The position numbers and the translations under genes were made by a program. From Sphingomonas natans (lineage in GTDB: Bacteria; Pseudomonadota; Alphaproteobacteria; Sphingomonadales; Sphingomonadaceae), in assembly GCF_030546695.1 (NCBI RefSeq), contig NZ_JAUOTP010000006.1:124001-188000 (forward strand): a stretch of DNA of 64,000 nucleotides, written 5' to 3'. The notes under the pieces were generated by a model. That model did no database searches. It was not told the DNA's origin and saw nothing but the letters and a program-made list of their open reading frames with translations. Positions 49,854 through 60,662 of the stretch are shown here, in pieces. Position 1 is the stretch's first letter. The number at the start of each line of letters is the position of its first letter.

Positions 49854-50690
49854 ATGACCGATCGTGCAGAAGCCGACACCGTAGCCTTCGAGATCGTCGA
49901 CGGCGTCGCGTGGGTGAGGTTCAACCGCCCCGAGAAGCGCAACTGCATGAGCCCCAAGCTCAACCGGCGGATGATGGAGGTGCTCGACGCGCTCGAATTC
50001 GATCCAGCGGTCGGCGTGCTGGTCCTGACCGGCGAGGGCACGTCGTGGACGGCGGGCATGGATCTCAAGGAATATTTCCGCGACACCGAGGCGCTCGGCC
50101 TCAAGGGATCGCGCGGCGCGCAGCGGGAAAGCTATGGCTGGTGGCGGCGGCTGCGCTGGTATCAGAAGCCGACGATCGCGATGGTCAATGGCTGGTGCTT
50201 CGGCGGCGGCTATGGCCCGCTCTTCGCCTGCGATCTCGCCTTCGCGGCCGAGGACGCGCAGTTCGGCCTGTCCGAGATCAACTGGGGCATCCTCCCCGGC
50301 GGCGGCGCCGCGAAGGTCGCGACCGAGCTGACCTCGTTCCGCCGCGCCATGTACCACGCGATGATGGGCGAGAATATCGACGGCAAGACCGCGGTGGAAT
50401 GGGGCTTCGTCAACGAGGCGCTGCCGCTCGACCAGCTCAAGACGCGCGTCAACGAGGTGGCGCAGGTCCTGCTCAAGAAGAACCCCGTCGCGCTGAAGGC
50501 GACCAAGGATTCGATCCGCCGCGTCCGCGAGATGACCTATGACAATGCCGAGGATTATCTGATCCGCGCGCAGGAAGCCGCCAACAGCTACGACAATGAA
50601 GGCCGCAAGGAAGGCATCAAGCAGTTCATCGACGACAAGAGCTACAAGCCGGGCCTCGGTGCCTACGACACGTCGAAGCAGAAGGGCTGA
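49854..50690 (+). CDS. ferB: Feruloyl-CoA hydratase/lyase
   Basis: A 278-residue crotonase-fold enzyme that hydrates feruloyl-CoA (or p-coumaroyl-CoA) and splits it to vanillin (or 4-hydroxybenzaldehyde) and acetyl-CoA. Oxyanion-hole and catalytic features of hydroxycinnamoyl-CoA hydratase-lyases are present: GMDLKEYFRDTEAL (Tyr74), NGWCFGGGYGPLFACDLAFA, and FGLSEINWGILPGGG with Glu141. The C-terminal NSYDNEGRKEGIKQFIDD is typical of this subgroup. AAGGAG precedes the ATG by 6 bases. It is followed 4 bases later by ferA, the order seen in SYK-6 ferBA. Confidence 0.93.
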   Translation: MTDRAEADTVAFEIVDGVAWVRFNRPEKRNCMSPKLNRRMMEVLDALEFDPAVGVLVLTGEGTSWTAGMDLKEYFRDTEALGLKGSRGAQRESYGWWRRLRWYQKPTIAMVNGWCFGGGYGPLFACDLAFAAEDAQFGLSEINWGILPGGGAAKVATELTSFRRAMYHAMMGENIDGKTAVEWGFVNEALPLDQLKTRVNEVAQVLLKKNPVALKATKDSIRRVREMTYDNAEDYLIRAQEAANSYDNEGRKEGIKQFIDDKSYKPGLGAYDTSKQKG

Positions 50691-50694
50691 GGCA

Positions 50695-52809
50695 ATGGCC
50701 GCTGCCGACACGCTCGCGCCGCCGCAGGCGCGTTCGCTCGATCGCCTGCTGAGGGCGCGCTCCGTCGTCATCGTCGGCGCGTCGGAGAAGCCGGGCGCGC
50801 TCGGCAATTCGGTGCTCCGCAATCTGGAGCGGCACGGCTTTGCCGGCGACATTCACCTGATCAACCCCAAGCGCCCCGTCATCGGCGGGCGGCAGGCGCT
50901 GGGCGCGATCGCGGAATTGCCCGAGGGCGTCGATGCGGCGGTGCTCGCCATTCCCGGCGCGGCCGTGTTGGGCGCGATCCGCGAGCTGGCCGCACGCGGC
51001 GTGGGGTCGGCGGTGATCTTCTCGGCGGGCTTCGCCGAGGGCGGCGAGGAGGGACTCGCGGCGCAGGCCGAAGTCGCCCGCATCGCCGCCGCGCATAAGA
51101 TGGTCGTCCTCGGCCCGAATTGCCTGGGGCTGGTCAATTATGTCGATGGCGTCCCGCTGACCTTCGTCGAGACGCCTGCGCTACGGTTCGCAGGCCGCGG
51201 CGTCGGCATCGTCTCGCAATCGGGCGCGATGGCGGTCGTGCTCGGCACGGTACTGATGGCCAAGGAACTCGGCATCTCGATCTCGGTCTCCACGGGCAAC
51301 GAGGCGGCGAGCGGGGTCGAGGACTATCTCGACTATCTGCTCGACGAGCCGAACACGCATGCGATCGGCATGATCGTCGAGCAATTCCGCAAGCCGAAGC
51401 GCTTCCTCGCACTCGCCGAGAAAGCGCGCGCGGCGGGCAAGCCGATCATCCTGCTCCATCCCGGCAAGTCCAGCGCCGCGCGCGAATCCGCCGCGACGCA
51501 CACCGGCGCGATGGCGGGCGACTGGCAGGTGATGAAGACGCTGGTCAGCCGCGCGGGCGTGGTGCTGGTCGACAGCATCGAGGAACTCGGCGACGTGCTG
51601 GATCTGGCGATCCGCGCCAGGTCGGTCGGCCATGGCACAGCAGTCCTGTGCGAATCCGGCGCGTTCAAGGCACTGACGCTCGATCTGTGCGAAAGCATCG
51701 GCCTCGATCTCCCCGCGCCCGCCGATGCGACGGCGGCGGCGTTGCGCGCGGCCGTTCCCGATTTCATCGGCGTCAGCAATCCGATGGACCTGACCGCGCA
51801 ATCGCTCGTCGATCCCGATCTCTACCGCCGCACGCTCGCGCCTCTGCTGGCCGACGACAGCTACGGCAGCGTCGTGCTTGCGATCATCCAGACCGACGAG
51901 ACGACCGCGCGCCTGAAGTTCGGGCCGATCATCGCGACGCTGGAAGCGCTCGCTCCAAACAAGCCGATCATCTTCGCCGGGCTCGACGATGGCGCGCCGG
52001 TGCCCGCCGCGTATCTGACCGCGCTGCGCGATCTGGGCGTGGCTTACTTCCCTTCACCCGATCGCGCCTTCCGCGCGATCGCCAGGCTCGCGAGCGCGAA
52101 GCCGGCATCCGCGGCCGGCAGTGCCGAGCCGATCGCGGCGGCATTGCCGCACGGCGGCGTCATCCCCGAATATCGCGCCAAGGACGTACTCGCACCCGTA
52201 GGCATCCCCTTCCCGCGCGGCGGCTTCGCAGCGGATGTCGAGGCGGCGAAACGCGTCGCCGGCGAGATCGGCTATCCGGTCGTCCTCAAGGCGCAGGCGC
52301 AGGCGCTCAGCCACAAGAGCGATGCGGGCGGCGTGATCCTCAACATCGCCGACGAGGCCGCACTGGCGGCCGCCTGGGACAGGCTCTTCGCCAACGTGAA
52401 GGCCTTTGATGCGAGCGTCGTGCTCGACGGCGGCCTGATCGAGGCGATGGGCGCGCGCGGTCTCGAACTGATCGTCGGCGCGCGCAACGATCCCGATTGG
52501 GGGCCGGTCATCCTCGTCGGCTTCGGCGGCGTCCAGGCCGAGATCCTGCAGGACGTTCGCCTGCTCCCGCCGGGCCTGTCGAAGGCCGAAATCGTCGCCG
52601 AACTGCGCGCGCTCAAGAGCGGCGCCTTGCTCGACGGCTGGCGCGGTTCGCCGGCGCTCGACGTGGACGCCGTCGCCGATCTCATCGCCGCGCTCGGCCG
52701 CCTGCTGGAGGGCACGCCCGCGATCCGCGAGATCGATCTCAACCCGGTCGTCGTCTATCCCAAGGGCCAGGGCGCGATCGCGCTCGACGCGCTGATCCTT
52801 GCGGACTGA
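50695..52809 (+). CDS. ferA: Feruloyl-CoA synthetase, NDP-forming acyl-CoA ligase type
   Basis: A 704-residue fused acyl-CoA ligase. Domains: CoA-binding Rossmann fold (about 20-150, SVVIVGASEKPGALGNSVLR), ligase CoA domain with the phosphohistidine-type motif THTGAMAG (His269), and a C-terminal ATP-grasp (about 480-704, PVVLKAQAQALSHKSDAGGV and GARNDPDWGPVILVGFGG). This is the succinyl-CoA-synthetase-like family, unrelated to AMP-forming feruloyl-CoA synthetases; SYK-6 FerA is of this kind. It activates ferulate, p-coumarate or similar acids to CoA thioesters for FerB. It starts 4 bases after ferB and ends the operon, before a repeat. Confidence 0.9.
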   Translation: MAAADTLAPPQARSLDRLLRARSVVIVGASEKPGALGNSVLRNLERHGFAGDIHLINPKRPVIGGRQALGAIAELPEGVDAAVLAIPGAAVLGAIRELAARGVGSAVIFSAGFAEGGEEGLAAQAEVARIAAAHKMVVLGPNCLGLVNYVDGVPLTFVETPALRFAGRGVGIVSQSGAMAVVLGTVLMAKELGISISVSTGNEAASGVEDYLDYLLDEPNTHAIGMIVEQFRKPKRFLALAEKARAAGKPIILLHPGKSSAARESAATHTGAMAGDWQVMKTLVSRAGVVLVDSIEELGDVLDLAIRARSVGHGTAVLCESGAFKALTLDLCESIGLDLPAPADATAAALRAAVPDFIGVSNPMDLTAQSLVDPDLYRRTLAPLLADDSYGSVVLAIIQTDETTARLKFGPIIATLEALAPNKPIIFAGLDDGAPVPAAYLTALRDLGVAYFPSPDRAFRAIARLASAKPASAAGSAEPIAAALPHGGVIPEYRAKDVLAPVGIPFPRGGFAADVEAAKRVAGEIGYPVVLKAQAQALSHKSDAGGVILNIADEAALAAAWDRLFANVKAFDASVVLDGGLIEAMGARGLELIVGARNDPDWGPVILVGFGGVQAEILQDVRLLPPGLSKAEIVAELRALKSGALLDGWRGSPALDVDAVADLIAALGRLLEGTPAIREIDLNPVVVYPKGQGAIALDALILAD

Positions 52810-52818
52810 CCCCCCTCC

Positions 52819-52905
52819 CCGTTCGTGCTGAGCGTGTCGAAGCATCGTCCTTCTTCTGTCGTTGGAAGAACAAGGACGGCCCTTCGACAAGCTCAGGGCG
52901 AACGG
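52819..52905. repeat. Palindromic intergenic repeat, family A variant
   Basis: It begins CCGTTCGTGCTGAGCGTGTC and ends CTTCGACAAGCTCAGGGCGA ACGG, an imperfect palindrome of about 87 bases with GTCCTT/AAGGAC in the centre. It separates the convergent ferA and aldo/keto reductase genes and is the form most often met in sphingomonads. Confidence 0.85.
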
Positions 52906-52916
52906 ATCGCGGGGGG

Positions 52917-53924
52917 CTAAGCCAGCTCTTCGTCCGGCAGCGTTTCCGTATCCACCTGCGCCTGCGCGAACGCCGCATAACGCGGGCCGCTCATCGCGTT
53001 GAACGGGAAGAGCGCGGTCACCGCGTCGATCGCCTCCTGCGGCACCGGCGTCGTCAGCGTGGCCACATCCTCCTCCAGATGCGCGATGCTCTTGGTGCCG
53101 GGCAGCGCCACGATCGTCGCGTCCTGCGCGAGCACCCAGCCGATCGCGAGCTGCGCCGGCGCGAGCCCCGCCTCCGCCGCAATCCGGTCGAACGCATCGA
53201 CCAGCTTCAGATTCTCGCTCAGCTGCGGCTCGACGAAGCGCGGCATGATGTGGCGGACATCGCCTTCGGCATAGGCCGCCGTCCGGATCGCGCCGGCAAG
53301 CAACCCGCGCACCACCGGCGAGAAGGCGACCAAAGTCGTCCCCAGTTCGCGGCACGCCGCCAGTACCCCGATCTCGACATTGCGCACCGCAGGCGAATAT
53401 TCGTTCTGGATCGCCGCGATCGGGTGGACCGCATGCGCCCGCCGCAGCGTCGCCGCCGACATCTCGCTGATCCCGATCGCGCCGATCTTGCCCGCTTCCT
53501 TCGCGCGCACGAGCGCCCCGATCGAGTCCTCGATCGGCACCTTCGCATCGAGCCGGTGCAGATAATAGAGATCGATATGGTCGGTGCCGAGCCGCTGGAG
53601 CGCGCCCTCCAGCGTTCCCGTGATCGCCTCTGGCCGGCCGTCCAGCCCGCGCTTGCCGTCGAACAGGCCGAGCACGCACTTGCTTGCCAGCGTGAATTCG
53701 GAACGGCGGTGCATCACCGCCTTGCCGACGAGCCTCTCATTCTCGCCGTCGCCATAGAGCGCGGCGGTGTCGAGCATCGTCACCCCCAGATCCAGCGCGC
53801 GATTGAGCAGCCGGATCGCCTCGTCCTCGGGCGGGAAGGCGCCATAAGCGTGGTTCAGGTTCATGCAGCCGAGGCTGACGGCGGAGACCTGGAAAGGTCC
53901 GATTGCGCGGGTGGGGAGGGTCAT
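52917..53924 (-). CDS. Aldo/keto reductase
   Basis: A 335-residue NADPH-dependent oxidoreductase with the TIM-barrel AKR pattern. The catalytic Asp and Tyr are in MLDTAALYGDGENERLVG, the Lys in FTLASKCVLGLF, the His in LYYLHRLDAKVPIEDSIG. The cofactor pocket GTKSIAHLEED is near the C-terminus. It belongs to the YghZ/AKR12-13-like branch. It lies after the pobA end of the lig operon on the same strand, separated by 161 bases and a family A repeat, so it is probably a separate unit. Substrate unknown. Confidence 0.9.
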   Translation of the reverse strand: MTLPTRAIGPFQVSAVSLGCMNLNHAYGAFPPEDEAIRLLNRALDLGVTMLDTAALYGDGENERLVGKAVMHRRSEFTLASKCVLGLFDGKRGLDGRPEAITGTLEGALQRLGTDHIDLYYLHRLDAKVPIEDSIGALVRAKEAGKIGAIGISEMSAATLRRAHAVHPIAAIQNEYSPAVRNVEIGVLAACRELGTTLVAFSPVVRGLLAGAIRTAAYAEGDVRHIMPRFVEPQLSENLKLVDAFDRIAAEAGLAPAQLAIGWVLAQDATIVALPGTKSIAHLEEDVATLTTPVPQEAIDAVTALFPFNAMSGPRYAAFAQAQVDTETLPDEELA

Positions 53925-53963
53925 GGGGTCGCTTTAGAGCAGCGGTTCACCGGATCAAACCGC

Positions 53964-54074
53964 CCGTTCGCTTCGAGCGAAGATCGAGCCTGTCGAGATC
54001 GAAGTCGAGAAGTCGGCGCGAGAGTTCTCGACAGACGCTTCTCGACTTCGCTCGAAGCTGCTCGAACCGAACGG
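53964..54074. repeat. Palindromic intergenic repeat, family A, copy 3
   Basis: It begins CCGTTCGCTTCGAGCGAAG and ends GCTGCTCGAACCGAACGG, with two GTCGAGAAG-type blocks between. It lies 11 bases beyond the pobA stop and may end that operon. Confidence 0.82.
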
Positions 54075-54085
54075 GATGGAATATC

Positions 54086-55255
54086 CTACAGTGGCAATCC
54101 GACGTAGTTTTCCGCGATCGCCGTCTGCATCGCCTGCGAGCCCGCCACATAATCGAGCTCGGCCGCCTGCATGCGGTGCTCGAAAGCGCCGTCCTCGGGA
54201 AAGCGGTGCATGAGCTTGGTCAGATACCAGCTGAACCGCTCTGCCTTCCAGATCCGGGCAAGGGCCTTGCCCTGATAGGCCTCCAGCGGGGCGTCGTCGC
54301 CCGACGCATAATGGGCGATGAGCGCATCGGACAGATAGGCCACGTCGGACGCGGCGAGGTTGAGCCCCTTCGCGCCGGTGGGCGGTACGATGTGCGCGGA
54401 ATCGCCGGCCAGGAACAGGCGGCCGTGCCGCATCGTCTCGAACACATAAGAGCGCAAAGGCGCGATCGACATTTCCAGCGCCGGCCCGCGCGTGACGCCG
54501 TGGCGGCTCAGCGGATCGAAGCGCGCGGACAATTGGTCCCACAGGCGATCCTCGCTCCAATCCTCGATGCGGTCGGTCAGAGGCACCTGGATATAATAGC
54601 GGCTCCGCGCCCTCGAGCGCATCGAGGCGAGCGCGAAGCCGGCGTCGGTGTTGGCGTAGATCAATTCGTCATGGCAGGGCGGCACGTCGGCGAGGATACC
54701 AAGCCAGCCGAACGGATATTCCCGCTCATATTCGCGCACCGCCGCCGCCGGAATCGCCTTGCGCGAGGGTCCGTGGAAGCCGTCGCAGCCGGCGATGAAG
54801 TCGGCCTCGATCCGCTGCGCCGCTCCATCCTTGACGAAGGTCACGAACGGCGCGGCTCCTTCGATATCGTGGATCGCAAGGTCCTTCGCTTCGTACACGA
54901 CCGGCAGGTCGCGCGCCTCCGCCGCCTCCATCAAGTCGCGGGTCAGCTCGGTCTGGCCATAGACCGTCACATGCTTGCCGGTCAGAGCAGTGATATCGAT
55001 CCGAATGAGCCGATCGTTGCTGGCGAGGTTGAAGGCCGCCTCGATCAGCCCTTCGGCGTTCATCCGGCCATCGATGCCGAGCTTGGTCATCAGCCCGGTC
55101 GTGACCGTCTCCAGCACGCCCGCGCGGATCCGGCCGAGCACATAATCGGGCGACTGCCGCTCGATCACGATCGCCTCGATGCCATCTGCGCGCAGGAGGT
55201 GGCCGAGCAGCAGCCCGGCCGGCCCGGCGCCGATAATGGCGACCTGCGTCTTCAT
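54086..55255 (-). CDS. pobA: 4-Hydroxybenzoate 3-monooxygenase
   Basis: A 389-residue flavoprotein that hydroxylates 4-hydroxybenzoate to protocatechuate using NAD(P)H and O2. The FAD fingerprint GAGPAGLLLG is at residues 9-18, the diagnostic PobA segment is YVLGRIRAGVLE, the second FAD site is GRLFLAGDSAHIVPP, and the substrate-pocket strand is SRYYIQVPLTD. The length is normal (about 394). It begins 2 bases after the ligC stop and is the last gene of the minus-strand lig operon, feeding p-coumarate-derived 4-hydroxybenzoate into ring cleavage. Confidence 0.96.
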   Translation of the reverse strand: MKTQVAIIGAGPAGLLLGHLLRADGIEAIVIERQSPDYVLGRIRAGVLETVTTGLMTKLGIDGRMNAEGLIEAAFNLASNDRLIRIDITALTGKHVTVYGQTELTRDLMEAAEARDLPVVYEAKDLAIHDIEGAAPFVTFVKDGAAQRIEADFIAGCDGFHGPSRKAIPAAAVREYEREYPFGWLGILADVPPCHDELIYANTDAGFALASMRSRARSRYYIQVPLTDRIEDWSEDRLWDQLSARFDPLSRHGVTRGPALEMSIAPLRSYVFETMRHGRLFLAGDSAHIVPPTGAKGLNLAASDVAYLSDALIAHYASGDDAPLEAYQGKALARIWKAERFSWYLTKLMHRFPEDGAFEHRMQAAELDYVAGSQAMQTAIAENYVGLPL

Positions 55256-55257
55256 GG

Positions 55258-56205
55258 TCAGCGGTCGCCTTGAAGCTGCCTCTCCAGATCAGCGAGCACG
55301 CGATAGCAGGGCATGACCTTGGCAACGCTCGAATTGGGCTCGCGCCCCTCGCGGATCGCCGACACGAACTCGCGATCCTGCAGCTCGATGCCGTTGTTCG
55401 AGACGGTCACGCCAGTCAGGTCGATCGGTTCTTCCTTGCCCGTCACCAGATCGTCGTAGCGCGCGATATAGGTGCCGTTGTCGCAGATGTAGCGGAAGAA
55501 GGTGCCGAGCGGGCCATCGTTGTTAAAAGACAGCGAGAGCGTGCAGATCGCGCCGCTCTCGGCCTTCAGCTGGATCGACATGTCCATCGCGATGCCGAGC
55601 GTGGGGTGGATCGGCCCCTGCAAGGCGTGCGCGGAGACGATCGGGCCGGCCTGATAGGCAAACAGATCGACCGTATGCGCGGCGTGGTGCCACAGCAGAT
55701 GATCGGTCCAGCTGCGTGCCTCGCCCTTGGCGTTGATATTCTTGCGGCGGAAGAAATAGGTCTGCACGTCCATCTGCTGGACGGCGATCTCGCCCGCGAC
55801 GATCTTGTCGTGAACGTACTGGTGGCTCGGATTGAAGCGGCGCGTGTGGCCGACCATGCAGACGAGCCCGGTCTCTTCCTGCAGCGCCAGCACCCGCTCG
55901 CCATCTTCGAGATTGTCGCACAGCGGGATCTCGACCTCGACATGCTTGCCGGCTTCCATGCACTGGATGGCTTGCGCGGCGTGCATCTGCGTCGGCGTGG
56001 CGAGGATCACCGCGTCGAGCCCAGGCTGCGCCAGCGCCTCGGCGAGATCGGTGCAGGCGTGGCCGATCCCATATTTGGCGGCGACCGCCTTGGTCGGGTC
56101 CAGTTCGCGACCGACGACCGAGATCACCTCGACATCGTCGATCAGCTTCAGCGCATCGAGATGCTTTTCACCAAAGGCGCCGGCACCGGCGAGAGCAATT
56201 TTCAT
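55258..56205 (-). CDS. ligC: 4-Carboxy-2-hydroxymuconate-6-semialdehyde dehydrogenase
   Basis: A 315-residue Gfo/Idh/MocA-type dehydrogenase that oxidises the hemiacetal of the LigAB ring-cleavage product to 2-pyrone-4,6-dicarboxylate with NAD(P)+. The Rossmann start is MKIALAGAGAFGEKHLDALK, and long blocks match LigC, for example VGHTRRFNPSHQYVHDKI, QQMDVQTYFFRRKNINAKGE and WTDHLLWHHAAHTVDLFAYQ. It follows ligB after a 126-base gap that holds a family B repeat; AAGGA stands 10 bases before the start. It abuts pobA. Confidence 0.96.
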   Translation of the reverse strand: MKIALAGAGAFGEKHLDALKLIDDVEVISVVGRELDPTKAVAAKYGIGHACTDLAEALAQPGLDAVILATPTQMHAAQAIQCMEAGKHVEVEIPLCDNLEDGERVLALQEETGLVCMVGHTRRFNPSHQYVHDKIVAGEIAVQQMDVQTYFFRRKNINAKGEARSWTDHLLWHHAAHTVDLFAYQAGPIVSAHALQGPIHPTLGIAMDMSIQLKAESGAICTLSLSFNNDGPLGTFFRYICDNGTYIARYDDLVTGKEEPIDLTGVTVSNNGIELQDREFVSAIREGREPNSSVAKVMPCYRVLADLERQLQGDR

Positions 56206-56222
56206 GGTTCTTCGTCCTTCAT

Positions 56223-56327
56223 TCCCCTCCCTGGAAGGGAGGGGTTAGGGGTGGGTTGGTATGAGGATGGGTGTTCCGCTCCTCACGAGCGAACCCACCC
56301 CCGGCCCCTCCCTTCCAGGGAGGGGAG
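56223..56327. repeat. Paired-hairpin repeat, family B, copy 2
   Basis: TTCCCCTCCCTGGAAGGGAG and its mirrored copy near 56307-56327 face each other with GGGGTGGG and CCCACCCC spacers. The element matches 2348-2452. It lies inside the lig operon, between ligB and ligC, rather than between two units. Confidence 0.8.
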
Positions 56328-56331
56328 AAGG

Positions 56332-58702
<2,371 letters not shown>

Positions 58703-58710
58703 GGCGCCGC

Positions 58711-59736
58711 CTACAGCCCCCGCGCCACGAGCTTGGCGTCGAGCCGCGGGAAGACGCGCCGGGCATTGCCCTCGAAGATGGCATGCTTCTCGGCATCGCC
58801 GATCGCCAGCGCATCGATATAGCGCTTGGTGTCGTCGAAATAGAAGCCGGTCGTCGGATCGATGCCGCGCACCGCACCGACCATCTCGGAGCCGAACAGG
58901 ATATTCTTGGTCTCGATGACGTCGGCGAGCAGGTTGATTCCCGGCTGGTGATAGACGCAGGTGTCGAAGAACACGTTGTTCATGAGATGCGTCGCGAGAT
59001 CGGGCTGCTTGAGCATGTCCGCGAGGCCCCGATAGCGGCCCCAATGATAGGGCACCGCGCCGCCGCCATGCGGGATGATGAACCGCAGCGTCGGGAAATC
59101 CCTGAACAGATCGCCCTGCAGCAATTGCATGAAGGCGATCGTGTCGGCGGCGATGTAATAGGCTCCCGTCGCGTGCATCGCCGGATTGCAGCTGCCCGAG
59201 ACGTGGATCATCGCCGGCACGTCCAGCTCGACCATCTTCTCGTAAAAGGGATACCAGGAGCGATCGGTCAGCGGCGGATGCGCGAAATGGCCGCCGCCCG
59301 GATCGGGATTGAGATTGCAGCCAATGAAGTCGCGCTCGGTGACGCAGCGCTCCAGCTCCTCGATCGAGCCCTGCAGATCGGCCTTCGGCGATTGCGGCAG
59401 CATGCAGACGCCAACGAAGATCTCGGGATAGAGATCGACGACGCGCGCGATCAGGTCGTTCGAATGGCGCGCCCACGTCTTGGCGACGCTTTCATCGCCG
59501 ATATGCGGCCCCATCGTCGACGCGCGGGGTGAGAAAATCGTCATGTCCGCGCCGCGCTCCTTCAGGAGCTTCAGCTGGTTGGTCTCGATTGTCTCGCGGA
59601 TCTCGTCGTCCGAGATGGGAGGGTAAGCCGGCGCGGGCTGCTGCGCCTTGAACGAGGCCACCTGCGCCTCGCGCCACGCATCGTGCTGCGGCGGTGCGGT
59701 CGTGTAATGGCCGTGGCAATCGATGATCAAGGTCAT
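58711..59736 (-). CDS. ligJ: 4-Oxalomesaconate hydratase
   Basis: A 341-residue amidohydrolase-fold enzyme that hydrates 4-oxalomesaconate to 4-carboxy-4-hydroxy-2-oxoadipate. The N-terminal metal site is IIDCHGHYT (His8, His10). Long diagnostic blocks are FSPRASTMGPHIGDESV, CNLNPDPGGGHFAHPPLTD, MIHVSGSCNPAMHATGAYY and EMVGAVRGIDPTTG. It matches SYK-6 LigJ closely, with length 341 against 341. Its start overlaps the stop of the DUF1932-type dehydrogenase gene (ATGA) and vanA begins 8 bases after its stop. Confidence 0.96.
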   Translation of the reverse strand: MTLIIDCHGHYTTAPPQHDAWREAQVASFKAQQPAPAYPPISDDEIRETIETNQLKLLKERGADMTIFSPRASTMGPHIGDESVAKTWARHSNDLIARVVDLYPEIFVGVCMLPQSPKADLQGSIEELERCVTERDFIGCNLNPDPGGGHFAHPPLTDRSWYPFYEKMVELDVPAMIHVSGSCNPAMHATGAYYIAADTIAFMQLLQGDLFRDFPTLRFIIPHGGGAVPYHWGRYRGLADMLKQPDLATHLMNNVFFDTCVYHQPGINLLADVIETKNILFGSEMVGAVRGIDPTTGFYFDDTKRYIDALAIGDAEKHAIFEGNARRVFPRLDAKLVARGL

Positions 59737-60608
59737 GCGGCTTCGTCCCGTCGTTCCTGCAGGATCGCCGCGATCTTCGCGTCGAGCGATCCCTCTCCCG
59801 TCAAACCCAGAAGGCCGATCGCGCGCTGGCGCTCGACCGTGCCGCGCGTCATCGCAGAGCCCGTGCCGAGCCCGTCGAGCGTCTTGACGACCTCCTCCAT
59901 CTCCTCGGCGCGGCGAATCCCGTGGACCATCATCCGCTCGAGATTGTAATCTGCCTTCTCCAGCCAGTCGGTGCCCGGCCAGCTCGCGTTGAGCGCGCCG
60001 AACACCTCGTCGCGAAGTCCGGCTTGGGTCGCCGCCAGCACACATTCGGCGGTCAACGCCTCAAGCCCCTTCACCATCACCGAGCGGATCATCTTGGTCG
60101 CCGAGGCCGCGCCCACGCCGCCGGGCAGAACCCGCAGCCGCGTGAACCCCGCCGCGCGCAGTGCCGCCGCGCCTGCTTCGGCATGAGTCCCGCTCAGCAG
60201 CAAGGGCACGTCGCGGCGTGCCGGATGGACCGGCGCCATCACCGCCACATCGACATAGCGCCCGCCCGCCGCCTCGATCAGCCCCGCCGCCGCGCGCTTG
60301 GTATCGGGCGCGACCGAATTCATGTCGCAATAGAGCGCCCCGGTCTGGATCTCGGACGCGCTCTCGCGGGCGGCGGGCAGCGCTTGGTCGGCCGTCACCA
60401 GAGACAGGATCAGGTCAACCGAGCCAACCGCGTCAGCATTATCGGAGAAGGGCACCGCGCCGAGGCGGCGATAGTCGGCGAGCTTAGCCCCGCGCGTCGC
60501 ACCCGGCGCAGTCTTGCGGTCATAGGCGCCGAACGGAATCGTCATGCCCTCGGCAAAGGCCAAAGCGGCCTCGCCGAAGCCGATGAAATTCAGGTCCGTT
60601 CTTTCCAT
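59733..60608 (-). CDS. NAD(P)-dependent dehydrogenase of the beta-hydroxyacid/DUF1932 type
   Basis: A 291-residue protein with an N-terminal Rossmann fold (NFIGFGEAALAFAEGM, residues about 6-21) and a C-terminal helical DUF1932 domain (AASATKMIRSVMVKGLEAL, with the Lys typical of the 3-hydroxyisobutyrate dehydrogenase family; PHIP-like NLERMMVHGIRRAEEM). It sits between ligR and ligJ, with 54 bases before its start and a 4-base overlap with ligJ, so it is co-transcribed with ring-cleavage genes. No step of the known pathway needs it. A role in a side reaction is possible but not shown. Confidence 0.85.
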   Translation of the reverse strand: MERTDLNFIGFGEAALAFAEGMTIPFGAYDRKTAPGATRGAKLADYRRLGAVPFSDNADAVGSVDLILSLVTADQALPAARESASEIQTGALYCDMNSVAPDTKRAAAGLIEAAGGRYVDVAVMAPVHPARRDVPLLLSGTHAEAGAAALRAAGFTRLRVLPGGVGAASATKMIRSVMVKGLEALTAECVLAATQAGLRDEVFGALNASWPGTDWLEKADYNLERMMVHGIRRAEEMEEVVKTLDGLGTGSAMTRGTVERQRAIGLLGLTGEGSLDAKIAAILQERRDEAA

Positions 60609-60642
60609 GGAGCCGATGGCTAACCAGCCGCCTGAAGCCCGG

Positions 60643-60655
60643 CCAATCGGAATGG
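60643..60655. promoter_or_regulatory. Possible second LigR site before the DUF1932/ligJ operon
   Basis: CCAATCGGAATGG resembles the dyad at 61911-61924 (CCAAT, a 4-base spacer region, then an ATTGG-like half). It lies in the 54-base gap between the ligR stop and the next gene's start. The match is imperfect. Confidence 0.3.
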
Positions 60656-60662
60656 CGTCGAG

